Source: Bacteroidaceae bacterium (GTDB lineage Bacteria; Bacteroidota; Bacteroidia; Bacteroidales; Bacteroidaceae). Taken from it: a stretch of DNA of 6,773 nt. Below are positions 1 through 5,960 of this stretch, one piece after another. Under the pieces are notes generated by a model that did not search any database, had not been told where the DNA came from, and saw only the letters and a program-made list of their open reading frames with translations. Numbering within the stretch: the first letter of the stretch is position 1; each line of letters begins with the position of its first letter. Both the position numbers and the translations under genes were made by a program. The stretch lies in NCBI GenBank assembly GCA_017961965.1, contig JAGCWG010000171.1, forward strand, positions 1 to 6,773, given 5' to 3'.

Positions 1-650
1 CCATACTTACTTCCCTTCATCTCAAGCGATGCTGTTGACTGAGGAATGAAATAGCGTCCGCTTATACCTTGAAGTGTCTTATTGAAACGCTTACTCTTTG
101 GGTCGTTGGCATTATGGTCGCTCCATCCCTTTGCCTTTGTCCAAACTGTCTTGCGGAAGCCAGAAGTGACGGTATATATATCCACAAAACCGACTCCGCT
201 TCCACCAAACCTTGTCTGGAGCATATCACGAAGGTCTTCCGTGAGGATGTCACCTTCAATATAGGAATCGCCATAATAGGCAATACGCACAGGACGTTCC
301 TTGACTTCAGAGAGAGCCGCATAGAACTTGTCCATCTCACGATCTCCATTATCGTTGTCAGCAAAATCCTCTATACCCGTCATTCCCTCTGGAATGGAAT
401 CAACATATACAGGCTTATTTACCTTTACGGCTGTAGAGTCAAACTTATCAACCTCTATGCCCTGTGCCTCGTCGGCTTTCATTTCAGCAAGGATGTTACC
501 CTCACTGTCCCTGCGCTCAATGTCGCTCAGGATATTTATTCGGCGCAGTTCCTTGTCACCCACTGTGATGTGAGGCAAGAAGAACATTGCCAAGAGAACC
601 ACAATCACTAACGCCGTAGTGATAAAAGGTTTCCAGATGTTTTTATTCAT
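1..650 (-). CDS. Membrane-anchored SGNH/GDSL-family hydrolase, N-terminal part (3' end outside window)
   Basis: The frame is open from the ATG at 650 to the left edge, giving 216 complete residues; the C-terminus is missing. Residues 9-26 form one hydrophobic segment after a short basic start (MNKNIWKP), so it is probably a signal anchor with the rest in the periplasm. A charged linker (about 30-118) precedes the hydrolase block. The motif YYGDSYIEGD (125-134) is the SGNH block I signature, with Ser129 as the expected nucleophile. GVGFVDIYTVTSGFR (152-166) resembles the stretch following this block in Bacteroidetes SGNH proteins. The later Gly, Asn and Asp/His blocks lie outside the window, so the catalytic set cannot be confirmed. 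The start overlaps the pgpH stop as ATGA, suggesting translational coupling. Some relatives act as esterases or O-acetyl transferases on cell-wall glycans, but the substrate here is unknown. The family call is fairly sure; the function is not. Confidence 0.8.
   Translation of the reverse strand, partial: MNKNIWKPFITTALVIVVLLAMFFLPHITVGDKELRRINILSDIERRDSEGNILAEMKADEAQGIEVDKFDSTAVKVNKPVYVDSIPEGMTGIEDFADNDNGDREMDKFYAALSEVKERPVRIAYYGDSYIEGDILTEDLRDMLQTRFGGSGVGFVDIYTVTSGFRKTVWTKAKGWSDHNANDPKSKRFNKTLQGISGRYFIPQSTASLEMKGSKY
647..650 (-). promoter_or_regulatory. ATGA stop-start overlap joining pgpH and the SGNH hydrolase gene
   Basis: On the minus strand the pgpH TGA (649-647) and the ATG of the hydrolase gene (650-648) share bases in ATGA, preceded by the purine-rich GAAAAGAA. 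This arrangement usually means one mRNA and translation of the second gene by reinitiation. It also supports this ATG as the true start. Confidence 0.8.
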
Positions 651-2707
651 TTCTTTTCGTTAAGTTCTGGATAGGATATACGTGTGTGATATACTATCTT
701 CAGTTTCTCCTTGAAAACTTCTTTTGCTGTTGCAATATCCTTAAAGGTTATCGCACATTCGTTAAAGTAACCTTCGTTCTTCTGACCGTCAATAATCTTG
801 TCAACAAGGTTACTGATACTTTCTTCTGTATATTCTGTCAAGCTACGTGAAGCAGCCTCAACCGCATCAGCCATCATGAGGATTGCTTGCTCCTTCGTAC
901 TTGGGTTAGGTCCCGGATATGTGAATAATGAAGCGTCTGGTTCTTCACCAGGATGCTCATTTTTCCAGGTGATGTAGAAATACTTTGTCTTGCTTATACC
1001 ATGATGAGTCGTGATGAAACTCTTGATTACAGCAGGAAGATTATACTTGTCTGCAAGTGCAAGTCCATTTTCAATATGGTCAATAATCACCTCTGCACTA
1101 CGTTCAGAAGTAAGATGACTATGTGGGTTGCTGCCTCGCTGGTTCTCCGTAAAGAATACAGGTCGTTCAAGCTTACCAATATCGTGATAAAGGGCTGCCG
1201 TACGCACAAGCTGTGCACGTGCTCCAATCTTCTTTGCCACCTCACTTGACAGGTTTGCCACCTGCATGGAGTGCTGGAAAGTACCAGGAGCAATCTCAGA
1301 CATCTTCTGAAGAAGTTCGTTATTGATATTTGAAAGCTCCACGAGCGTAACGTCAGAGATGAATCCGAACGTCTTTTCGAGGATGTAGAGCAACGGATAG
1401 GTAAAGAGGAGGAGCACTCCATTTATCACCATATATATAAGATAGCTCCTGCTCAAGTCAGCACTATCATTCTGAATGAATGTGGTTGACGTGTAAACAA
1501 CAAAATACGTGAGCGTGATGATTACCGCTGTACGTATAATCTGTGAGCGTTGTGATAGTTCCCTGAGCGTCTGTATTGCCACCATACCAGATGTAAGCTG
1601 CATAATCACGAACTCATATTGTTCCTTGAGGAATGATGAAATAATGATAATCATCACACAATGGAACATGAATGCTGTACGGCTGTCCATAAAGACACGT
1701 ATGATGATAGGCACCATACAGCATGGAAGAATCATTATATGGTAGAAACTGTGTGACACCATCCATCCTGCAATACTACAGAACAATGTGATAGTAGCAA
1801 ACAGGAGTATTCCAGGACCAAGCTTGTCAAAGTAATCCGTACGGAAGAGATTGAGGAAGCTCACAAGGATAAGCATCATGAAGAACACAAGCGTCACCTG
1901 TCCGAAGAAACTGAAACTGAGTATTGTCGAAGTGTCCTTGTGCTGCTTGTTTGCCTCACGCTTGAGTGACTCGATAATTGCAGCTTTGTACTTATCCACA
2001 ATCTCGCCTCGGTCAATAATCTTCTGTCCGCTCTCCACCATACCTATGGCTCCAGAGACATCACGCAGACGGTCGGCAAGTTCAGCATTGGTTTTCTCAA
2101 CATCTGAGAAGATATTCGGCTGTATAACATCCGACAAGTTGAAGTGCTGCAAGACAAGTCGCGAAAACTTGGCTGTATCTACTGCCATAAGATACTCGTA
2201 AGCGGTACGAGGCGTGAACACAGATTGAAGTGGAACAATTCGTGCATTCCTCTTTTCCACGATACGTATCACACGCTTGCCGTCAAGCACAAGATTGTCA
2301 TACTCCTCCGTAGCTATGATTCCACGACTATATATGGAGTCAATCTTGTTGTTGATGTATTTGATGTACATCATGGAGTTAGGTCCTGACCATTCCTGTC
2401 GCTTGGTACCGACAAGACGTTTCTGCATCTTGCCTTTCATTCCTTCGTCCATCTTGTAGTAAGGAACGATGGTACGCTTGACGCTATCCTGTTCATGACG
2501 CATGACGGAGTCGCTCTTGTATATAGGGAAACTGAAAGGTGCTATGACCTGCTTGGAGAACCAAGGCTTGTTTACCTCATACACATAGTCAACCGTCTCA
2601 CTACGTGGCATGAAGTACACGATAATGAGTGTGGAAAGCAGAACAAGCAGACCTTGGAAAATCTGCTTGCCATGCTCCTTGCGCTTCAACTTGAAATTCT
2701 TTACCAT
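647..2707 (-). CDS. pgpH: PgpH-type 7TM HD-domain cyclic di-AMP phosphodiesterase
   Basis: A 686-residue membrane protein with the full 7TMR-HD architecture. There is one N-terminal transmembrane helix (about 15-33), then an extracytoplasmic domain (about 35-262) with the family-typical segment ESGQKIIDRGEIV (225-237). Seven predicted helices follow between about 263 and 446, and the cytoplasmic HD domain runs from about 460 to the C-terminus. The metal-binding set looks complete: His479 (FQHS), His508-Asp509 in YHDIGK, His544, His568-His569 (TTHHG) and Asp614 (MMADAVEA). Listeria PgpH, the characterised relative, cleaves cyclic di-AMP to pApA and shares this motif order and similar spacing. 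The role is therefore probably turnover of cyclic di-AMP, which affects cell-wall and osmotic balance. The ATG at 2707 is the first in frame and begins a basic stretch before TM1. It lies 236 bp downstream of thrC and overlaps the next gene by 4 bases. Family assignment is very sure; the ligand of the outer domain is unknown. Confidence 0.95.
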   Translation of the reverse strand: MVKNFKLKRKEHGKQIFQGLLVLLSTLIIVYFMPRSETVDYVYEVNKPWFSKQVIAPFSFPIYKSDSVMRHEQDSVKRTIVPYYKMDEGMKGKMQKRLVGTKRQEWSGPNSMMYIKYINNKIDSIYSRGIIATEEYDNLVLDGKRVIRIVEKRNARIVPLQSVFTPRTAYEYLMAVDTAKFSRLVLQHFNLSDVIQPNIFSDVEKTNAELADRLRDVSGAIGMVESGQKIIDRGEIVDKYKAAIIESLKREANKQHKDTSTILSFSFFGQVTLVFFMMLILVSFLNLFRTDYFDKLGPGILLFATITLFCSIAGWMVSHSFYHIMILPCCMVPIIIRVFMDSRTAFMFHCVMIIIISSFLKEQYEFVIMQLTSGMVAIQTLRELSQRSQIIRTAVIITLTYFVVYTSTTFIQNDSADLSRSYLIYMVINGVLLLFTYPLLYILEKTFGFISDVTLVELSNINNELLQKMSEIAPGTFQHSMQVANLSSEVAKKIGARAQLVRTAALYHDIGKLERPVFFTENQRGSNPHSHLTSERSAEVIIDHIENGLALADKYNLPAVIKSFITTHHGISKTKYFYITWKNEHPGEEPDASLFTYPGPNPSTKEQAILMMADAVEAASRSLTEYTEESISNLVDKIIDGQKNEGYFNECAITFKDIATAKEVFKEKLKIVYHTRISYPELNEKK

Positions 2708-2748
2708 ACGTTTTTATAATGTCAAATTTCAAATCCGTAATTTTTTGA

Positions 2749-2768
2749 AACGAAAATTTAGAAAATTA
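2749..2768. repeat. A/T-rich inverted repeat, left outer arm (pgpH side)
   Basis: This 20-bp arm is the reverse complement of 2911-2930 at 19 of 20 positions; the single mismatch is at 2759/2920. Allowing two further mismatches, the pairing extends to 2741-2768 against 2911-2938 (25 of 28). It lies in the 236-bp gap between thrC and pgpH. Low sequence complexity lowers the significance, but the embedded acg/cgt and tag positions also pair. No flanking direct duplication typical of a transposed element is seen. Confidence 0.65.
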
Positions 2769-2782
2769 AAGAAAATTTCTTT

Positions 2783-2861
2783 ACCGATATGCCGCCAAGC
2801 GGCCAATTAGAAAAACAAAAGAAAACATGTTTTTACCTGTTTTTTATTTGTTTTTATCGGT
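2783..2861. repeat. Nested A-rich/T-rich stem inside the thrC-pgpH gap
   Basis: An A-rich arm at 2811-2826 pairs with a T-rich arm at 2839-2855 with one bulge and one mismatch (a G-T wobble on the plus strand), leaving a 12-base loop. The short outer pair ACCGAT (2783-2788) / ATCGGT (2856-2861) extends it. The left side also holds a small GC hairpin, GCCGC/GCGGC around CAA (2791-2803). The loop edge carries the 12-bp palindrome AAAACATGTTTT (2822-2833). On the minus strand the 3' arm is T-rich, so it could assist termination after thrC, but the stem is mostly A-T and weak. Confidence 0.5.
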
Positions 2862-2873
2862 TTTTTCTTCGTC

Positions 2874-2888
2874 CGCACCTATGGTGCG
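2874..2888 (-). terminator. Hairpin downstream of thrC, possible terminator
   Basis: CGCACC (2874-2879), loop TAT, GGTGCG (2883-2888) gives a perfect 6-bp GC-rich stem about 55 bases after the thrC stop on the transcribed strand. The sequence following it on that strand is A-rich (GACGAAGAAAAAA) with no T-run, so it does not meet the classic intrinsic terminator form. It may protect the 3' end or act with the nearby A/T stem. Confidence 0.35.
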
Positions 2889-2910
2889 ATTTCCTACTAA
2901 GATTTGAAAA

Positions 2911-2930
2911 TAATTTTCTTAATTTTCGTT
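2911..2930. repeat. A/T-rich inverted repeat, right outer arm (thrC side)
   Basis: The partner of the arm at 2749-2768, starting 14 bases beyond the thrC stop codon on the transcribed strand. The two arms enclose 142 bp that contains further nested complementary segments. It could be part of a structured thrC 3' end or a remnant of a small mobile element without coding capacity. Confidence 0.65.
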
Positions 2931-2943
2931 CTAAAAAAAGACG

Positions 2944-4245
2944 TTACTCTTTGAGCAGGAATGCCTTGAAGTCGGCAAAATCCTTGCTCATAGGTATTGA
3001 CTGCTTCTTGCCCTTCATGAATGCCTGAAGCTTAGCAGGAATCTCGATGTCTTCACCAAGAATCTTGTCAACAGTATCCTTGAACTTAGCTGGGTGAGCT
3101 GTCTCAAGGAAGAAACCTGTTTCGCCAGCCTTCAATCCTTCGTCAAGTGCACGATAGCCACAAGCTCCATGTGGGTCGCATACATAACCTGTCTCTGCCT
3201 TTACCTGCTTGATTGTCTCTGCAATCTGAGCATCTGAATATGTAGCACCTGAGATGTCAGCACATATTGCCTTATGATCCTTCTTATAGAGGTCATAGAT
3301 ACGAGCAAAGTTAGATGGGTCGCCCACATCCATTGCATTGGCTATTGTCTGTACAGATGGCTTTGGATTGTACTCGCCCGTCTGGAGATACTTGTAGAAG
3401 ATGTCATTTGCATTATTTGCTGCAATGAATCGCTTGATTGGAAGTCCCATCTTCTTGCCAAAGAGTGCTGAACAGATGTTACCAAAGTTACCTGAAGGAA
3501 CGCAAGCCACGAGCTGGTCAGCCTTACCAATCTTCTTCATCTGTGCATAAGCATAGAAATAGTAGAATGACTGTGGAAGGAAACGAGCCACGTTGATTGA
3601 GTTGGCTGAAGTCAACTTCATGTGGGCGTTGAGGTCAGCATCCATAAATGCTGACTTTACGAGTGCCTGACAATCGTCAAACACGCCATCCACCTCAATG
3701 GCTGTAATGTTCTGTCCGAGTGTCGTGAACTGGCACTCCTGAATTGGGCTTACCTTACCCTTTGGATAGAGTACATAGACATGAATACCATCTACTCCGA
3801 GGAATCCGTTTGCAACAGCTGAACCAGTGTCACCTGAAGTGGCAACAAGCACATTGACCTGTCCCTTGCCTTCCTTCTTGAGGAAATACTGGAGGAGACG
3901 AGCCATGAAACGTGCACCCACATCCTTGAATGCAAGTGTTGGACCGTGGAAGAGTTCAAGGCTATAGATTGTGTCAGTAACCTTAACTGCAGGAACGTCA
4001 AAAGCAAGAGTGTCATAGACAATCTTCTTGAGGCTCTCTGCATCCACATCCTCGCCAAAGAATGCGTCAGCCACAGTATATGCAATCTCCTGGAAAGAGA
4101 GATTTTCGATATTATCAAAGAATGACTGTGGGAGTGGTTTGATGTTCTCTGGCATGTAGAGTCCCTTGTCCTCTGCAAGTCCCTTGACCACAGCCTTCTC
4201 AAGTGTTGCTATTGGCGCTTTGCCATTTGTGCTATAATAATTCAT
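2944..4245 (-). CDS. thrC: Threonine synthase (PLP-dependent)
   Basis: A 433-residue cytoplasmic enzyme that converts O-phospho-L-homoserine and water to L-threonine and phosphate, the last step of the pathway. It aligns over its whole length with the E. coli type ThrC (about 428 residues). The PLP lysine is Lys107 in FHGPTLAFKDVGARF (99-113), the same position as in E. coli. Other family blocks are present: ATSGDTGSA (135-143), SANSINVARFLPQ (213-225), the glycine-rich phosphate-binding loop PSGNFGN (250-256), NAMDVGDPSN (303-312) and ETAHPAKF (381-388). The ATG at 4245 begins MNYYSTNGKAPIATLEKAV, a normal N-terminus for the family; no earlier start is plausible. It follows the proposed homoserine kinase gene on the same strand, which supplies its substrate, but with a 228-bp gap holding tandem repeats. 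No truncation or missing active-site residue is seen. Confidence 0.97.
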   Translation of the reverse strand: MNYYSTNGKAPIATLEKAVVKGLAEDKGLYMPENIKPLPQSFFDNIENLSFQEIAYTVADAFFGEDVDAESLKKIVYDTLAFDVPAVKVTDTIYSLELFHGPTLAFKDVGARFMARLLQYFLKKEGKGQVNVLVATSGDTGSAVANGFLGVDGIHVYVLYPKGKVSPIQECQFTTLGQNITAIEVDGVFDDCQALVKSAFMDADLNAHMKLTSANSINVARFLPQSFYYFYAYAQMKKIGKADQLVACVPSGNFGNICSALFGKKMGLPIKRFIAANNANDIFYKYLQTGEYNPKPSVQTIANAMDVGDPSNFARIYDLYKKDHKAICADISGATYSDAQIAETIKQVKAETGYVCDPHGACGYRALDEGLKAGETGFFLETAHPAKFKDTVDKILGEDIEIPAKLQAFMKGKKQSIPMSKDFADFKAFLLKE

Positions 4246-4350
4246 AATTTCGATATTTCTTTTTAACTATATATTCGCCCTCACCTATGAACAATTTGTC
4301 AGCAAATATGCCGAATGTTCTTTCTTTTTGCCATTGTCCTATATTTCCCT

Positions 4351-4402
4351 AATCCTTCGCTAATGGTTCGTTAATGGTTCGTTAACCTTTCGTGAATCTT
4401 TT
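4351..4402. repeat. 11-bp tandem repeat, about 4.7 units, upstream of thrC
   Basis: Successive units begin at 4351, 4362, 4373, 4384 and (partial) 4395. Units 2 and 3 are identical (aatggttcgtt); unit 1 (aatccttcgct) and unit 4 (aacctttcgtg) differ at three positions each, and the last unit is cut short. The period is close to one DNA helical turn. The array lies about 106 bp upstream of the thrC start, in the gap after apgM. It could bind a protein repeatedly on one DNA face or be a neutral simple repeat; the sequence alone does not decide. Confidence 0.85.
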
Positions 4403-4414
4403 GCTTGACAAAAG
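4398..4414. promoter_or_regulatory. Small perfect inverted repeat in the apgM-thrC gap
   Basis: CTTTTG (4398-4403), a 5-base loop, then CAAAAG (4409-4414). It overlaps the end of the 11-bp tandem repeat array and lies about 60 bp beyond the apgM stop. No T-run follows on either strand, so it is a poor intrinsic terminator. An operator or a weak RNA hairpin are both possible. Function is unassigned. Confidence 0.35.
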
Positions 4415-4473
4415 GAATACGTTTACCAAGGATTTAGTGACAAAATGGCAAGGACGTCTTTTATCTTTAATTT

Positions 4474-5760
4474 TTAATTTATTGCCATGAATGCCTTGAT
4501 GAAGCCATCCTTTTCAAGTGTTCCGTACGAACCTTCCTTACAAGCCACCTCGTCGAATGTCTGTACTCCGTCTGGCTCAATGCCTGGAGCATAGATGAGG
4601 AAAGGTATCGGCTCATTGGTGTGAGTTCTGTGTGCCACCGGAGTTGGATGGTCAGGAAGAACGGCTATTGCCACTGGCTCGTCCCAATTCTTCACTTCCT
4701 CGTATATAGGACCTATCGCACGCTTGTCAAGGTTCTCAATCGTCTGGAGTTTCAGTTCAAGGTCGCCATCATGACCAGCCTCATCACTTGCCTCAACGTG
4801 CAGATAGACAAAATCATCTGTCTTGAGTGCTTCAATAGCAGCTGCTGCCTTACCCTCATAGTTGGTGTCGTAAAGTCCTGTAGCTCCTTCTACGTCGATG
4901 CAACGAAGTCCTGCATAATGACCTATTCCACGAATGAGGTCAACGGCTGTGATTACCGCACCCTTCTTTATCTGTGGGAATGTCTCCTGCAACGTAGCCA
5001 TGTGTGGACGATAACCTCCTGCCCAAGGCCAGATGCTGTTTGCCGGGTCCTTGCCCTCTGCTATGCGCTGGGCATTGAAAGGATGCTTGCCGAGAAGTTC
5101 CTGCGACTTAACGATAAGCGTATTGATAAGCTCAGCCGTCTCAGTAGCCGAGAGCTTGGTAGGCTTTGCACCATTGGCAAGTGCCTTTGCCTCTGCCTCT
5201 GTATCTGGCTTCACGAGTTCTGGTCGCCAAGGATGGAGAGGAACATCGTGAGGAGGAGTACACTTGATATATTTATTTCCTCCATTGATTACGAGGAGGT
5301 GACGATACTGAACACCTGTGTAGAAGTGGACGATGTTGCCATACTTAGCCACAATCTCTGGGTCATTCGCAAGTTTGTCCTGAAGATACTTGATGAGAAT
5401 GTCACCTTCCTCCGTCTCAAGTCGTCCACAAGAGTGGTTCTTGATTAAGTCGCCCTCTATGCAGATGATGTTACAGCGGATAGCCATATCGTCTGGGGCA
5501 AGTTCCACTCCTATACTTGCTGCTTCGAGAGGTCCACGACCCTCATATACTTTTTCCTGGTCGTAGCCGAGGATGCTTGAGTTAGCCACCTCGCTTCCAG
5601 GATGGAATCCGTCTTGTACGGTTTTCAGCATACCTGTCTTACCTTTCTTTGCAAGCAAATCCATGTAAGGTGTCTTGGCATACTGAAGTAATGTCATGTT
5701 ACCGAGTGACTCAACTGGCCAGTCAGCCATTCCGTCACCAAGAATTATTATGTGTTTCAC
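4474..5760 (-). CDS. apgM: ApgM-like phosphoglycerate-mutase-family protein, proposed homoserine kinase
   Basis: A protein of 428 residues from the GTG at 5760. It belongs to the alkaline phosphatase superfamily, archaeal-type cofactor-independent phosphoglycerate mutase branch. Visible metal-site and catalytic motifs are ILGDGMADWP (6-15, Asp9), SEVANSSILGYD (56-67, with Ser61/62 as nucleophile candidates), PHD (170-172), ASDEAGHDGD (324-333) and LPDHPTPVAHRTH (368-380; Asp370, His371, His380). In Bacteroidetes this subfamily sits between thrA and thrC and is annotated as the proposed homoserine kinase; I recall mutant-fitness work in Bacteroides supporting that. No classical GHMP kinase ThrB is in the window, so it probably phosphorylates homoserine for ThrC. 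The start was chosen because conserved homology begins with KHIIILGDGM. An in-frame TTG 102 bases upstream would add 34 residues read through a repeat, which is unlikely. A dual mutase role cannot be excluded from sequence. Confidence 0.88.
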   Translation of the reverse strand: MKHIIILGDGMADWPVESLGNMTLLQYAKTPYMDLLAKKGKTGMLKTVQDGFHPGSEVANSSILGYDQEKVYEGRGPLEAASIGVELAPDDMAIRCNIICIEGDLIKNHSCGRLETEEGDILIKYLQDKLANDPEIVAKYGNIVHFYTGVQYRHLLVINGGNKYIKCTPPHDVPLHPWRPELVKPDTEAEAKALANGAKPTKLSATETAELINTLIVKSQELLGKHPFNAQRIAEGKDPANSIWPWAGGYRPHMATLQETFPQIKKGAVITAVDLIRGIGHYAGLRCIDVEGATGLYDTNYEGKAAAAIEALKTDDFVYLHVEASDEAGHDGDLELKLQTIENLDKRAIGPIYEEVKNWDEPVAIAVLPDHPTPVAHRTHTNEPIPFLIYAPGIEPDGVQTFDEVACKEGSYGTLEKDGFIKAFMAIN

Positions 5761-5765
5761 TATAA

Positions 5766-5800
5766 GGCCCCCCGACCCCCGAAGGGGGCGGCCATCCGGA
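5766..5800. repeat. GC-rich inverted repeat, arm next to apgM start
   Basis: A 35-bp, very GC-rich arm that is the reverse complement of 5925-5960 apart from one substitution and one missing C. It contains its own hairpin: CCCCC (5776-5780), loop GAA, GGGGG (5784-5788), extendable by CCG/CGG with one bulged base. It ends in the palindrome TCCGGA. The arm ends 5 bases before the apgM GTG on the transcribed strand, so it covers the expected ribosome-binding region. The composition is unlike the surrounding A/T-rich spacer. It resembles REP-type intergenic repeats, but genome-wide copy number cannot be seen here. Confidence 0.9.
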
Positions 5801-5924
5801 TTCAAGGGGGAAGATGACCGAATATTATTATTATTTGTTTGTTTACATTTTCTTGTCGTCAAGCATCTTTAAGCCATTCCATCCTTAGAATGTATGTGAG
5901 GGTTGTTATCCCTAACTAAACGAT
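5801..5924. other. A/T-rich loop segment between the GC-rich repeat arms
   Basis: This 124-bp segment is enclosed by the two GC-rich arms and contrasts with them in composition. It includes an ATT-triplet run (about 5821-5833) and two weak inverted repeats: AGGG/CCCT (5899-5902, 5910-5913) and CATTC/GAATG (5875-5879, 5888-5892). I find no convincing gene, no good match to the Bacteroidetes TTTG / TAnnTTTG promoter, and no run of threonine or isoleucine codons that would suggest an attenuation leader peptide. Confidence 0.5.
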
Positions 5925-5960
5925 TCCGGATGGCCGCCCCCTTCGGGGGGACGGGGGGCC
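5925..5960. repeat. GC-rich inverted repeat, arm next to thrA stop
   Basis: The 36-bp partner of the arm at 5766-5800, in opposite orientation, starting at the last base of the thrA stop codon. It carries the same internal C-run/GAA/G-run hairpin (read on the minus strand) and the same TCCGGA end. The two arms enclose 124 bp (5801-5924). In a read-through thrA-apgM transcript they could form either two local hairpins or one long, nearly perfect stem of about 35 bp. The position at the thrA 3' end also allows a role in termination or mRNA 3'-end protection, although no U-run follows. Confidence 0.9.

Noticed and set aside
69..611. Plus-strand open frame of 180 codons opposite the SGNH hydrolase
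   Set aside because: The minus-strand frame has the GDS motif, a membrane anchor and an ATGA overlap with pgpH; the plus-strand frame shows no domain.
2749..2930. Insertion sequence or MITE with target-site duplication
   Set aside because: The inverted arms are real, but no flanking direct repeat and no transposase fragment are visible, so it is reported only as a repeat structure.
4246..4350. Bacteroidetes-type promoter (TTTG / TAnnTTTG) for thrC
   Set aside because: TTTG-like pieces exist (around 4300), but no pair with correct spacing and an acceptable -7 box was found.
4621..5448. Plus-strand open frame of 275 codons opposite apgM
   Set aside because: It lies wholly antisense to a clearly conserved gene, shows no recognisable domain and has a cysteine-rich, composition-driven sequence. 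It is a shadow frame.
5761..5862. A 34-residue N-terminal extension of ApgM from a TTG codon
   Set aside because: It reads through the GC-rich repeat arm and adds low-complexity sequence (Asn run, Pro/Gly/Arg stretch). Family homology begins at the GTG at 5760.
5859..5882. Tiny minus-strand ORF MEWLKDA in the thrA-apgM spacer as a leader peptide
   Set aside because: Seven codons, no clear ribosome-binding site and no threonine or isoleucine codons, so nothing supports a threonine attenuator.
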